DNA of 64,000 nt from Salipaludibacillus neizhouensis (GCF_002886185.1 NZ_KZ614146.1:935234-999233); one strand, 5' to 3'. Shown: positions 1 through 9,218, counted from the stretch's first letter. Notes: a model not told the origin generated them from the sequence alone. Translations and numbers: made by a program.

Positions 1-678
1 TTTCAGCTCTAACGCTTCAACTGTTGTTCTTGCCCGTTTTGCAGTACTCAACAGCAAAGGATAAAAAGATAGTACAGCGATCTTTGCAAAATAACCAATC
101 GTACGCCAATAAAGAAAACCATGTTTCATAGGGGCCTTTCCCCGTAAACGGAAGGATAGAAATACGTGATGATATTCTTCGAGTAAACTCGGGAGCATCC
201 GATAACCGTACGCAATACTAAAAGAGACTTGGCCGGGGACACCAATTTTTAGAAGGCCATTGCTCAATTTTTCCGGATCCATCGAACAAAAAACGGTGAT
301 ACTTGCTAACGAGATGATAGATACCTTCATGGTTAAAATAATAAGCGGCAATATCACACTTAAATCACCACCAAAGAACCAAGATGCGATCAACAAATAA
401 CCACCTTGTCCTAGTAATCCTAAGCACAGAATCAGGATAATTAAAGGAGATATTTTGGCTGTGATTGTAGTTATAACCATGAATACCAGTAGCCCTATTA
501 GTACAGGCTTATTATGAATAAACCAAGGAGCCATTCCGAAAAATAGATACCAGATAAATAGAGTACGTGGATCGAGCTTCGCTAAAAAGGTGTGACCATT
601 CCCATAAGCAGTATTTAACAATTCAATTTTAACTTGTTCAACAGAGAGTTTTTCAGATAATTTCCGTGTATATTCCAC
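1..678 (-). CDS. ECF transporter transmembrane (T) component, EcfT-like, 3' end outside window
   Basis: Membrane-embedded scaffold of an energy-coupling-factor importer: it couples ATP hydrolysis by the paired ATPases to the substrate-binding S subunit. I translated 226 residues from a GTG at 678 (AGGAG 7 bp upstream) and the frame is still open at the window edge, so the C-terminus is missing. Several hydrophobic segments are followed by a cytoplasmic stretch with RMLPSLLEEY and then TAKRARTTVEALELK. These resemble the two coupling regions of CbiQ/EcfT proteins, where short Ala-Arg motifs contact the ATPases. The start overlaps the ATPase gene by 26 bp, so the two are translationally coupled and belong to one operon. 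Substrate cannot be told from this subunit. Confidence 0.85.
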   Translation of the reverse strand, partial: MEYTRKLSEKLSVEQVKIELLNTAYGNGHTFLAKLDPRTLFIWYLFFGMAPWFIHNKPVLIGLLVFMVITTITAKISPLIILILCLGLLGQGGYLLIASWFFGGDLSVILPLIILTMKVSIISLASITVFCSMDPEKLSNGLLKIGVPGQVSFSIAYGYRMLPSLLEEYHHVFLSFRLRGKAPMKHGFLYWRTIGYFAKIAVLSFYPLLLSTAKRARTTVEALELK

Positions 679-2380
679 TAGGATTCTCCTCTTTTTTTAA
701 TGCATGAACAAATTCTTCGACAGTGTAGGCGAGGGGAGACATATGTAACTTCCTGCTTAACTCTAAAATCTGAGGGGGTTTTAAACCAGCTAACTCCAGC
801 AGGGATACGTTACTGAAAACTGATTCACGGTCTCCGTCGTGAATAACCTCCCCTTCATGTAAAACGATAATTCTGTTTGCCCATTCTGCGACAAGCTGCA
901 TGTCATGAGTCGCAATTATCACGGAAATAATTTGTTCTTTTAAAGAATCGATTAACTTCGTGATATGCTTACGAGTTGCAATATCTAGATTGGCTGTAGG
1001 TTCGTCCAGTAAAATGATAGAGGGTTCCATAGCAACGCCTATCGCTAAAGATGCTCGTCTTTGTTGACCGCCGCTCATTAAACGGCTGTCGTTATCCTGT
1101 AGATCTGTCAAGTCGAATTGGCGTAGTACATCCTCTACTATTTTTTCGTACCCAGGAACCTTTCGGGCTTTCAAATAAAACTCGACATCTTTTCTGACGC
1201 AGTCCTCAATAAACATCTCTTCAGGATTTTGATAGATGTACGTAACAGTATCTGCCAATTTTTCGGGCGAGTAATTCCTAGTATTTTTACCTTCTACATA
1301 TACATTACCTTTCTCTGGTTTAACGAGACCTGTGATTAATCGCATTAACGACGACTTTCCCGCACCGTTATTCCCTACAAGGGCTACTAAATCACCGTGA
1401 TGAATATCTAAATTGATGTCTTTTAAAACCTTTTTTCGTGAGCGATTTACCATTTTATAAGAGAAACTGACTTGCTTCAGTTCAACAAGTTTATCCCTTT
1501 CCGCAAGGTGAGAGTAGTTGCTCCGTGGAAATTCATCTTTATGGTTGTTTAATTGGATTGGAAACTGGTTTAAAGCTTCCTCTAATCTCACTGGTAACTC
1601 ATTATTTTTAAACTGTCCGCACTGATAGGCTGCTTGGGTCACTTGTGGTGGATATATTTTGCTCGCTAACAGATGGTCTACTTCTTTTAAGGCGTCGTTC
1701 GTTTGCTTTTTCCAAATAATCTGGCCAGCATCCATTAACACAACTTGATCGCAAAACTCGGCAATAAATTCAGTATGATGTTCAATGACTATAATTGTTT
1801 TCCCATGATCTTTATTTAACATTTCTAAAATTTTATATACTTCTTCTGCATGGAAAGGATCGAGCTGAGCGACGGGTTCATCAATAATTAAGATATCAGG
1901 GTTAAGAGAAACAGCACCAGCTAAAGCGAGCTGGTGTTTCTGTCCTCCACTTAACTGCCAAACAAACTCATCATCATGACCATGCAGGCCAACTAAATCA
2001 AGTGCCCGTTTTCCTCTTTGTATGTAATCAGGAAAACCAAAATTAAGTGGTGCAAAACTCGCGTCTTCTAATACTCTTGGGCTAACTAGTTGGTTCTCAA
2101 AGTCTTGATAAACATAGCCAACATGATGTGATAGTTCGGCAACTTTATGATCCGTGGTTACTAGCCCATTAACAATGACTTGTCCTGTGAAGTCACCGAC
2201 ATAGTAATGAGGGATCAATCCATTTAATAATTTACAGAGTGTCGACTTTCCACTGCCGTTCCCACCTATAATTGCAAGAAACTCTCCTTTATTTATCTCT
2301 AACGAAACATCTTTTAGAACATTACTTTTTCCACCTGGATATTGAAAGTTCACTTGTTTTAACTGAATTTGTTTTGTCAT
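653..2380 (-). CDS. ECF transporter fused double ATP-binding protein (EcfA1-EcfA2 type, YkoD-like)
   Basis: Cytoplasmic ATPase powering the ECF importer. At 575 aa it is about twice a single ATPase and holds two complete ABC domains. The first has Walker A GGNGSGKST (about residue 40), signature LSGGQKHQLALAG and Walker B ILIIDEP. The second has Walker A GNNGAGKSS (about 337), signature MSGGQQRRASLAIG and Walker B IILLDEP. Both end in an H-loop histidine (IVIEHH, IIATHD). Such fused ATPases occur in YkoEDC-type and related ECF systems; separate EcfA1/A2 is the commoner housekeeping form, so this is a dedicated module rather than the shared one. ATG at 2378-2380 overlaps the S-component stop in an ATGA arrangement. 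Confidence 0.92.
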   Translation of the reverse strand: MTKQIQLKQVNFQYPGGKSNVLKDVSLEINKGEFLAIIGGNGSGKSTLCKLLNGLIPHYYVGDFTGQVIVNGLVTTDHKVAELSHHVGYVYQDFENQLVSPRVLEDASFAPLNFGFPDYIQRGKRALDLVGLHGHDDEFVWQLSGGQKHQLALAGAVSLNPDILIIDEPVAQLDPFHAEEVYKILEMLNKDHGKTIIVIEHHTEFIAEFCDQVVLMDAGQIIWKKQTNDALKEVDHLLASKIYPPQVTQAAYQCGQFKNNELPVRLEEALNQFPIQLNNHKDEFPRSNYSHLAERDKLVELKQVSFSYKMVNRSRKKVLKDINLDIHHGDLVALVGNNGAGKSSLMRLITGLVKPEKGNVYVEGKNTRNYSPEKLADTVTYIYQNPEEMFIEDCVRKDVEFYLKARKVPGYEKIVEDVLRQFDLTDLQDNDSRLMSGGQQRRASLAIGVAMEPSIILLDEPTANLDIATRKHITKLIDSLKEQIISVIIATHDMQLVAEWANRIIVLHEGEVIHDGDRESVFSNVSLLELAGLKPPQILELSRKLHMSPLAYTVEEFVHALKKEENPSGIYTEII

Positions 2381-3258
2381 GAAGAAAGTCTTTCGTTATC
2401 ATTGTCATTTGAAGAATTATTTTTATTCTTGATCATGACTACTACTGTGATTAGAGCAACAAGAAAAGCCACAGCAATGCTTACCCAGATAAACCAACTA
2501 CCGAAGATTTCCAGGAAATCTGCTTCCCATTCATAGTTGAATCCGGCTTCGGATAGAAACTCGAAGAAAAAAGCAGCACAAGCTAGTAAAATACCAACGA
2601 CAATCAGTCTGGGGGCAATGACCTCTTTCATAGAGAATTTAATTGTATTGTTTCTTGGCTTCATTCCTAATAATGGTTCAATTTTTCCGTATAAACGAGG
2701 GACTAAATACAAAGTAGGCAGTAAGGCAAATAAGATACCAGAGAATAACACATCATTTAGAAAAGCGAATCCTTCTATCACAACCACACTTTCCGCTAAT
2801 CCCGGTACAGCTTCTAGTTCTTCTACACCAATCCATACTTTTCCAATATCAACGACACTGCTAATTGCCTGATGAATGACAACACCAATAATAGCTGCTA
2901 TACCAACTTGTCTTTTGTTGGTGGGATCATTAACGAGAGAACCTGCTATAAACATAGCCAATGAGAAGGCGATAAACTTCTCTAACTCGCCAAATCCACC
3001 AAATTGACCAAGCATGATTTCTCCAAAAATAACCTCTCCGAGTGCTGCTCCTATAGCTGCATATAAAGGGTGAAACAAAATACACAGTGTTAATGGTATA
3101 AAGGCAAAATACTCAATGGATAGTTCAATAGGACCTAATTGAATGGAAGGAACCAATTCTGTAATCATGTTGGATAGTCCGTACAAAGACATGGATAGAA
3201 TAAACACCATCATTTTTTGCGACTGGGTCAAAACATACCGTTCTTTCATTTTACTCAT
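2377..3258 (-). CDS. ECF transporter substrate-binding (S) component, substrate unknown
   Basis: First gene of the S-A-T operon. 293 aa with about seven predicted membrane helices; the N-terminal half carries the small-residue and acidic pattern of ECF S subunits (IEYFAFIPLTLCILFHPLYA, AALGEVIFGEIMLGQFGG). ATG follows GGAGG with 7 bp spacing. It is longer than classical S subunits (180-220 aa) because of an added C-terminal region with two further hydrophobic segments. I recognise the family, not the ligand: it does not look like ThiT, RibU or BioY. The adjacent sugar/nucleoside-type RpiR regulator makes a sugar-containing or nucleoside-like ligand a reasonable guess, no more. Confidence 0.75.
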   Translation of the reverse strand: MSKMKERYVLTQSQKMMVFILSMSLYGLSNMITELVPSIQLGPIELSIEYFAFIPLTLCILFHPLYAAIGAALGEVIFGEIMLGQFGGFGELEKFIAFSLAMFIAGSLVNDPTNKRQVGIAAIIGVVIHQAISSVVDIGKVWIGVEELEAVPGLAESVVVIEGFAFLNDVLFSGILFALLPTLYLVPRLYGKIEPLLGMKPRNNTIKFSMKEVIAPRLIVVGILLACAAFFFEFLSEAGFNYEWEADFLEIFGSWFIWVSIAVAFLVALITVVVMIKNKNNSSNDNDNERLSS

Positions 3259-3322
3259 TACCTAACCTCCTTTTATTTGTTACCTTCATCCTAAAACATA
3301 GCTGTTAAGCGAGTGTTAAAAC

Positions 3323-3353
3323 AACGTTAATAGCTTGTAAACTTTTTAACGTT
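3323..3353. promoter_or_regulatory. Inverted repeat between divergent S-component and RpiR genes, candidate operator
   Basis: AACGTTAA at 3323-3330 and TTAACGTT at 3346-3353 form an exact inverted repeat with a 15 bp spacer. Each arm is itself palindromic. The site sits in the 212 bp divergent promoter region, the normal place for autoregulation by an RpiR/SIS regulator. Binding is inferred only. Confidence 0.45.
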
Positions 3354-3470
3354 TTATAACATAGTGTAAAAAATCATACAAAATGCTATTCAATGATTTT
3401 TGAATCTGCTACGCTGTGACTAATTAGATGGATAGGAAACATTAATAATCTTTAGGGAGGAATTCAGAAG

Positions 3471-4301
3471 ATGAATTTTAATTGGAATACGGAATCGCTG
3501 TCGCCCAGTCAGATGAAAGTTGCTGACTACGTTCAAAAAAATATACAACAAGTATTAATATCAACGGAGCAAGAGATTGCAACAACAGTGAAGGTTAGTA
3601 TTGCTTCCGTGTCGAGATTTTGGCGATCCGTGGGGTATAAAAATTTAAAAGACTTTAAAGTGCAAATTGGTTCTCAACTTAAGATTTCTCCAGCTGGGAA
3701 AATGAAAAACGTATTGAGTAAATTAGAAGGACAAGAACTTCAATACCATACACTTAAATTTTCTGTTGATCACTTGTATAAAACGATGGAACAATTTCCG
3801 GAAGTTGCATTTAACGAGGCGGTTGATTGTTTATTGTCTGCTAAAAAAATACACTTGTATTGTCCTGGTCCCTCACGCGGGTTAGCAGAATTACTGAATT
3901 ATCGTTTGTCCAGGTTTGGATTAGACTTACATACGATAGAAAAAAGCGGAAGTGAGTTACTAGAGGATATTTTGCATTTTCAAAAAGAGGATGTTGTCGT
4001 AATTTTTGGGTTTATTCGTTTGCTACCAGAAGCAAACGTCATTTTGAAACAAGCCAAACAGGTAGGTTACCAAACAATTATTATTACAGATCAGGTCGTA
4101 TCTGAATTTTCTAAAGAAGCGGATGTCATACTCTTTGCAGATCGTGGGGAAGTACGGGAGTTTCATTCTATGATTGCACCTACTTTTATTATTGAAAATT
4201 TAATTATTTCGGTAGGAATGAGGAATAAAGAAGAAAATCTGAAACAGCTGGACCGTCTAAGTCAGCTTCGTAAACGTTATTCCGCAGAGTTGCCAAGGTA
4301 A
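3471..4301 (+). CDS. MurR/RpiR family transcriptional regulator (HTH-SIS)
   Basis: DNA-binding regulator responding to a phosphosugar-like ligand. 276 aa: N-terminal HTH_6 domain (about residues 1-78; TEQEIATTVKVSIASVSRFWRSVGYKNLKDFK is the helix-turn-helix) and a C-terminal SIS domain (about 105-240; HLYCPGPSRGLAELLNYRLSRFG and VVVIFGFIRL lie at the sugar-phosphate site). ATG at 3471 behind GGGAGGAATT. It is divergent from the ECF operon with an inverted repeat between, so it most likely controls that operon and itself. The SIS domain suggests a ligand derived from a sugar, amino sugar or nucleoside. Confidence 0.88.
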   Translation: MNFNWNTESLSPSQMKVADYVQKNIQQVLISTEQEIATTVKVSIASVSRFWRSVGYKNLKDFKVQIGSQLKISPAGKMKNVLSKLEGQELQYHTLKFSVDHLYKTMEQFPEVAFNEAVDCLLSAKKIHLYCPGPSRGLAELLNYRLSRFGLDLHTIEKSGSELLEDILHFQKEDVVVIFGFIRLLPEANVILKQAKQVGYQTIIITDQVVSEFSKEADVILFADRGEVREFHSMIAPTFIIENLIISVGMRNKEENLKQLDRLSQLRKRYSAELPR

Positions 4302-4446
4302 TCGACAGTCATCTTCCTTTTTTCATTCCATTTTTACTTGATACAAGACATGAATACAAGCATTTTGTCATTAATACCATACAGTGAATAAAGTAGTTTA
4401 TGTATAGAACCGTCTTGTCTATTTAAAGGCGAGAGGAGTGAGAGAG

Positions 4447-4830
4447 TTGATAGGAACTGGTTTAAAATCAGGATTGGCTATTGGTGGAGGGATAGTTTCA
4501 TTCATGTTTGGAGGATGGACAATGATGCTGGGGGTACTTATAGCACTTGTCGTATTGGACTATATTACTGGGTTAACAGCATCATATATAAAGGGTGATT
4601 TAAGTAGTAAGCATGGATTAAAAGGAATAGCTAAAAAAGTAATCATCTTTGCGATGGTTTCTGTAGGGAATTTTATTGACATAGCTTTAGGAAGTGGTCC
4701 ATTTGTGAGAGAAGCAGTGATTATTTTTTATGTAACAAATGAAATAATAAGTGTTGTCGAAAATGTAGGAAGGGCAGGAGTACCTATACCGGAGAAACTA
4801 AGAAAAGGGATTAAAATATTGAAAAAATAA
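4447..4830 (+). CDS. Phage-type holin family protein (Phage_holin_4_1 / toxin-secretion holin)
   Basis: Small integral membrane protein of 127 aa with three to four hydrophobic segments and the family pattern LDYITGLTASYIKGDLSSKHGLKGIAKK followed by FVREAVIIFYVTNEIISVVENVGRAGVPIPEKL. Proteins of this family form membrane holes for phage endolysins or for release of large toxins and also occur as chromosomal stand-alone genes. I place the start at TTG 4447, 8 bp after AGGAG. A GTG at 4438 is also in frame but overlaps the Shine-Dalgarno itself. No endolysin or other phage gene lies nearby, so its partner is unknown. Confidence 0.8.
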   Translation: MIGTGLKSGLAIGGGIVSFMFGGWTMMLGVLIALVVLDYITGLTASYIKGDLSSKHGLKGIAKKVIIFAMVSVGNFIDIALGSGPFVREAVIIFYVTNEIISVVENVGRAGVPIPEKLRKGIKILKK

Positions 4831-4920
4831 CGATATAGAAAGTAAGTTTTGTTGAAGAGATTATGTTAAAATTCTCTAAAACAAGACAGCATTAACGAAC
4901 CTCACTAATTTTACTTACAG

Positions 4921-4958
4921 AGAAGAAAAAGCCCTGCAAGGGAAGTACTTTTTCTTCT
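4921..4958. terminator. Bidirectional intrinsic terminator between holin-like and GAF-STAS genes
   Basis: Perfect 11 bp stem AGAAGAAAAAG (4921-4931) / CTTTTTCTTCT (4948-4958) around a 16 nt loop, with A- and T-rich flanks so that it serves both convergent genes. Confidence 0.8.
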
Positions 4959-4975
4959 ATCTTCTGTTTTTATCT

Positions 4976-5830
4976 TTATTTGGCCGTTAATTTAAACCCA
5001 ATATTATCTAAAGCAGATTCTATATTTTTAACAGTTTTGGTGTTTAAATTCTTTAATTGAGTATTGTTCACTTCTTGTTTGGCAAATGAAGGCGAAACGC
5101 CAGTGATTACAGTGGAAATTCCCATTATTTCCAAAGCTTGTACCATGTCGAACAATACAGAAGGGAATGCATTCTCTAGAATAACTAATCCAGATAAATC
5201 GATAATGAAATGTTCGATCTGGTTTTCGGCTCCATAATTTAATACCTCCTGCATGATTAGTTTAGAACGAACCTCATCAATAACCCCTTGCACGGAAAGA
5301 ATGGAAACACCTTTAGTTATTGGAATGATTGGAACACTTAAAAATCCTAAGTTATATTTTGCTCGGTCTAATTCAATAATATGGGATAAAACTCCGGCGA
5401 TAGATTTTAAGTATTTTTTATCATCTTCGGTAAACTGTTTCTCTTCACGATCCATCACACATAACGTCCCAAATACATTTCCGTTAGTATCTTTTAATGT
5501 AACACCTAAAAAACCTTTGACACCTAGTAGAGAAGTGACCTCTAATTCCTTCGTCAAAGCGTCTTTCGATAAATTTTCGGTACACATGGCATCTTCTTCA
5601 TTCATAATGATCAATCTGCAATAGTTATCACCGTATTCAACGCTATAGCCCTCTGGAATTATTTTTTCTTCTTTGTTAAAAGAACTAAGAACAGTCATGG
5701 CTGATTCTCCACGTTTCGTCACATAAGTTGTATTTACGTTTAGTTTTTCGCTAATTAATTCAAACATTTTTTTAGAGACATTTTTTAAGGATTGAAAATC
5801 ATTTGTTGTGAGATTATATTTATTAGGCAC
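4976..5830 (-). CDS. GAF-STAS protein, stressosome (RsbR/YtvA) type paralogue
   Basis: 284 aa. N-terminal GAF domain (about 15-155, with YGDNYCRLIIMNEEDAMCTENL and GFLGVTLKDTNGNVFGTLCVMD) joined to a C-terminal STAS domain (about 165-278). The STAS core contains FIIDLSGLVILE, where the DxSG/DxTG serine or threonine is the expected phosphorylation site for an RsbT-type kinase. In Bacillus such proteins co-assemble into the stressosome that activates sigma B; a GAF instead of the usual globin-like or LOV sensor implies a small-molecule or redox input. GTG start at 5830 behind TTGGAGG. No rsbS/rsbT neighbour. A second PAS-STAS paralogue at 30.7-31.4 kb is broken. Confidence 0.82.
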   Translation of the reverse strand: MPNKYNLTTNDFQSLKNVSKKMFELISEKLNVNTTYVTKRGESAMTVLSSFNKEEKIIPEGYSVEYGDNYCRLIIMNEEDAMCTENLSKDALTKELEVTSLLGVKGFLGVTLKDTNGNVFGTLCVMDREEKQFTEDDKKYLKSIAGVLSHIIELDRAKYNLGFLSVPIIPITKGVSILSVQGVIDEVRSKLIMQEVLNYGAENQIEHFIIDLSGLVILENAFPSVLFDMVQALEIMGISTVITGVSPSFAKQEVNNTQLKNLNTKTVKNIESALDNIGFKLTAK

Positions 5831-6178
5831 GAGCTACCTCCAATATATATGAATATAGATTATTTAAAATTTAAAAATATAAAATAATTTTACCATATTT
5901 AAAGGATTTTGTTCAGTCGACACCCATTAAAAGTCGCAGATTTTTTGTAAATCGATAGGATTTTAAATAAAGCTTGATGAAGTTAAAGGCAGGGATTCTG
6001 GCGGGAAAGTAACGACTGAGGCTGCCACAGGAACGAGCGTAACTATGATTCAAGTTGTCTGATGGGATGTTTGGAAGAATTTTATTATAATTTCAATATA
6101 ATGACAGGAAAAACCTTCGTTAATAGAGAAGTTTATTAAAACGTAAGAAACTAGTGCCGAGATTAAGGAGAGATATTT
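5831..6178. other. Gene-free stretch between GAF-STAS and BstA-like genes
   Basis: 348 bp holding the divergent promoter regions. About 5990-6045 is noticeably richer in G+C than its surroundings (GCGGGAAAGTAACGACTGAG... then GAACGAGCG). It recalls, in the opposite orientation, the GGCGGGCGCTTTCCGAGGGC type stretch at 43.2 kb, so it may be a degenerate copy of that repeat. No ORF or RNA gene recognised. Confidence 0.3.
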
Positions 6179-6700
6179 ATGGACTTAAGATACCCAATTG
6201 GAGAATTCGAATTCAGGGATGACGTGACAATGGAAGTTGTTCAGACATGGATAAGTGAGATTGATATGGTACCAGTTAAATTAAGAGAAGCGGTAGATGG
6301 ACTTAATGATCAGCAATTGGATACACCGTATCGTCAAGGGGGTTGGACCATTCGTCAAGTAGTTCACCATATGGCAGATAGTCATATCAATGCTTATATG
6401 CGAGTTAAATTAGCACTTACTGAAAATAAACCTACAATTATGCCTTACGAGGAAGCTAAGTGGGCAGAACTACCAGATTCAGAGATGCCTATAGATGTCT
6501 CATTAACCCTTCTTTTCGCTTTGCACCAAAGGTGGGTGACATTATTACAATCACTAGAACCTAGCGATTTAGAAAAAACTTTCTATCATCCCGAATCTGG
6601 TGAAATGAAATTAGGAATAAATATTGGAAACTACTCATGGCACGGTAGGCATCATATTTCACATATAACAACCCTTCGAGAACGCAATGGATGGTACTAG
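6179..6700 (+). CDS. YfiT/BstA family putative metal-dependent hydrolase or bacillithiol transferase
   Basis: 173 aa DinB-fold (four-helix) protein of the YfiT/BstA group, which in Bacillus and Staphylococcus includes bacillithiol-S-transferases. The metal-binding histidines are recognisable in [20 protein letters not shown] (about residues 58-77) and in [21 protein letters not shown] at the C-terminus. ATG at 6179 follows AAGGAGAGATATTT. Monocistronic. The biochemical role (conjugation of bacillithiol to electrophiles or toxins) is known for some family members only; here it is inference. Confidence 0.85.
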   Translation: MDLRYPIGEFEFRDDVTMEVVQTWISEIDMVPVKLREAVDGLNDQQLDTPYRQGGWTIRQVVHHMADSHINAYMRVKLALTENKPTIMPYEEAKWAELPDSEMPIDVSLTLLFALHQRWVTLLQSLEPSDLEKTFYHPESGEMKLGINIGNYSWHGRHHISHITTLRERNGWY

Positions 6701-6932
6701 AGAAATAGATTTATACACTTCGCCATTTAAAGATGCGTTAATTACCAAGTCTCTGTGAATAAAATTCGGTAGTAAAAACCATAAAATTGTAATTAGCTGT
6801 GCGCATCTTTCTAATATTGCTTTTTCCTCTCGATCATCCCTTTTAATGATAAAGTTAAATAGCGCTACTATAAATAATTATGATAGAGGATTTGGAATTT
6901 TTACTGATCTAGGATCTTAGGAGGATGAAAAT

Positions 6933-8465
6933 TTGTCTAATCTTAAACAAGAGTATTTTCTTGAAATAAAAGAACTACAGGACGAAATAGATAGAGTGAA
7001 ACGTGAAAATGAAGCGTTAACTCGAAAACTCCAAACTTACCATGAAGTCAGTTTGCACCTTAGTGAGAGTGAAAAAAGATTTGAACAGTTATTTAACATA
7101 AGCTCGGATGCGATATATTATTTTAAAATATCCGAAAATAATATTTCAGCTGGAAAATTTATTAAGATAAATGAAGTTGCTCATCGCAGGTTAGGGTACA
7201 CTCGTGAAGAAATGTTGGGAATGTCTCCTGCAGACATTGATATTCATGCGGAGGAAGAAATATATAAAATTCTTGAAGATGTTTATACCAATAGGACTTT
7301 TACTTTTGAAACCACACATGTTTGTAAGGATGGTAGCCTGATACCTGTAGAAATTATGACGGATACCTTTGATGAAAAAGGTGAGATATATTTTCTAACC
7401 GTATGTAGAAATATTAGTGATAGGAAAAAAGCGGAAAAAATAATACATAATACAAAAGAACAATATAAAAGGTTAGTTGAGTCTTCACCAAATGGTATTG
7501 CTATAATACAAGATGATAAATGGGTATATGCAAACGAAGCCGCGCTTAAGTTATTTGGGGCTAAATCCAAAGAGAATCTTCTTGGTGTAAACATTTACGA
7601 TTTGCTTGATCCTATCATTCATAATGAATACAAGAAGATTACCACAAAAGATGAAGCTCCTACTAGAACAAATATATATTGGAAAACTATAGAAGGAAAA
7701 GAATTGCACACAGAAATCATTTCAATGCCTTTTACCTTTCGAGAACGATCAGCTACTCAACTTATTATTCAAGATGTCACCGAACAAAAACATGCAGAGC
7801 ATATAATGATACAGGCAGAAAAAATGAATGTGATAGGTGAAATAGCAGCGGGGATCGCGCATGAAATTAGAAATCCTTTAACATCTCTGAAAGGCTTTGT
7901 GCAACTCTTTCGCGCTGGAACGGTTCCAAATCAAACATTCATAAATATTATGGAAACGGAATTAGAAAGAATTGATATCATTTCGAGTGAGTTTCTTACA
8001 CTTGCTAAACCTGGAAATATTAATTTTACGTCGCTGGATTTACAAACTCTTTTAAAGGATGTTTTAGCCTTATTAGACACGGAACTATATAAACAATCTA
8101 TTTTGATTGATATGAGAGTAACAACAGAGAATACTTCAGTTCGAGGCGAAATAACACAGTTGAAACAGGTTTTCATTAATCTTATAAAAAATGCCATTGA
8201 AGTAATGATAAATGGGGGAACCATTACGATTATTTTAGCGAATAGAAGTGGACGCGTTCACATTTCAATTCAAGATGAAGGAGCAGGAATGACTGATCAA
8301 CAGGTAAGTCGTTTAGGAGAACCATTTTATACCACAAAAGAAACAGGCACAGGACTTGGTCTAATGGTCTCTTATACGATTATTTCTAATCATGATGGAG
8401 AGATCAGTGTTCAGAGCAAATTGAATGAAGGTACAACGTTTACCGTAAAACTACCATCAATATAA
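6933..8465 (+). CDS. PAS-PAS sensor histidine kinase, sporulation-kinase (KinA/KinE) type
   Basis: 510 aa soluble kinase without membrane helices. A short coiled coil (1-45) is followed by PAS 1 (about 48-165), PAS 2 (about 172-290), an HisKA dimerisation domain with GIAHEIRNPLTSLKGF (His310 is the phosphorylated residue) and an HATPase domain with N box NLIKNAIEVM, G1 DEGAGM and G2 GTGLGLM, ending GTTFTVKLP. This is the pattern of kinases that feed the Spo0F phosphorelay, and no response-regulator gene is adjacent, also typical of that group. Start is TTG 6933, 8 bp after TTAGGAGGA. Feeding Spo0F is an inference from architecture. Confidence 0.85.
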   Translation: MSNLKQEYFLEIKELQDEIDRVKRENEALTRKLQTYHEVSLHLSESEKRFEQLFNISSDAIYYFKISENNISAGKFIKINEVAHRRLGYTREEMLGMSPADIDIHAEEEIYKILEDVYTNRTFTFETTHVCKDGSLIPVEIMTDTFDEKGEIYFLTVCRNISDRKKAEKIIHNTKEQYKRLVESSPNGIAIIQDDKWVYANEAALKLFGAKSKENLLGVNIYDLLDPIIHNEYKKITTKDEAPTRTNIYWKTIEGKELHTEIISMPFTFRERSATQLIIQDVTEQKHAEHIMIQAEKMNVIGEIAAGIAHEIRNPLTSLKGFVQLFRAGTVPNQTFINIMETELERIDIISSEFLTLAKPGNINFTSLDLQTLLKDVLALLDTELYKQSILIDMRVTTENTSVRGEITQLKQVFINLIKNAIEVMINGGTITIILANRSGRVHISIQDEGAGMTDQQVSRLGEPFYTTKETGTGLGLMVSYTIISNHDGEISVQSKLNEGTTFTVKLPSI

Positions 8466-8675
8466 GAAATGAGTAAATTTTTCCAGGCGGTCAAATTAGA
8501 ACATTGCAGAACTCGTACCGCTAGAATCGGACACTGTCTTTGGCAACGCCCCGTTCTCTTCAATGAAACGGTATTGTGTGCTCCTCAAAGAAACACTCTT
8601 TTTTAGTAATTTCTTGCGCATAAAAAATTAAATTAATAGAAAAAGAAGCTGAACGGAACTCAGCTTCTTTCGAAT
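8466..8675. terminator. Convergent intergenic region with terminator at 8642-8670
   Basis: Perfect 11 bp stem AAAGAAGCTGA (8642-8652) / TCAGCTTCTTT (8660-8670) with a 7 nt loop serves both the kinase and the flavoprotein gene. Upstream, 8490-8575 is GC-rich non-coding sequence (CCGCTAGAATCGGACACTG...) that looks like remnant of something but has no reading frame I can assign. Confidence 0.7.
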
Positions 8676-9218
8676 CTATTTTGATAATTTTAAAGCAGCT
8701 TCTGCAACTCGTTTTCCATAGTCTTTTCCTAGTTGCATTTCAGGATCACTTGCTTTGTTCATTGGTGAATCTTGTGAAGACTCGACAGGAATAACTGCTG
8801 TTGCACCATAGGGCGTGCCGTATTTTATTCTATTCTCGTCTAATGGACCGGTGTTTGATACAAAAATCATTCCGTGATGTTGCATTGGCGTTTGAAGGGC
8901 ACGACAAATGTTTTCCACACCACCATGCTGAGTGGAAGTTGTTCCAAATACACCGCCAACCTTTCCCTGGAGTCCACCAGTAAACCATAACTGGCCTAGT
9001 TTTGAAAGAAAAGTTGCCATTTTCAAGTTGGGCTCGCCAAAGTAACCTGAAGATCCCCACATAATAGCTCCTGCATCTTTTAAATCATCAGGGTCCGTTT
9101 CCTCGACTGCTTGTAGAAAAACTTCCGTGTTTTCAACTTGTTTTGCGCCATCTGCAAGTGCAGTTGCAAAATCCTTAGTATGACCGTTCATACTTGCATG
9201 TAAGACATATACCTTCAA
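8676..9218 (-). CDS. Flavodoxin-fold NAD(P)H-dependent FMN reductase / quinone reductase (WrbA-like)
   Basis: 180 aa single-domain flavoprotein. The N-terminus YVLHASMNGHTKDFATALADGAKQ is the FMN phosphate-binding loop, GAIMWGSSGYFGEPNLKMATFLSKLGQLW the second FMN loop, and GVFGTTSTQHGGVENICRALQTPMQHHGMIFV the conserved WrbA/flavodoxin-like segment. Expected reaction: two-electron reduction of quinones, protecting from semiquinone redox cycling. Start is TTG 9218 with AAAGGAGG 9 bp upstream. Stands alone. Confidence 0.85.
   Translation of the reverse strand: MKVYVLHASMNGHTKDFATALADGAKQVENTEVFLQAVEETDPDDLKDAGAIMWGSSGYFGEPNLKMATFLSKLGQLWFTGGLQGKVGGVFGTTSTQHGGVENICRALQTPMQHHGMIFVSNTGPLDENRIKYGTPYGATAVIPVESSQDSPMNKASDPEMQLGKDYGKRVAEAALKLSK

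Noticed and set aside
3259-3470. Vitamin riboswitch upstream of the ECF operon
   Set aside because: The leader is too short and lacks any TPP, cobalamin or FMN consensus; a protein operator explains the palindrome better.
8490-8580. GC-rich region suggestive of an insertion-sequence remnant
   Set aside because: No inverted terminal repeats, no transposase motif in any frame that I could see.
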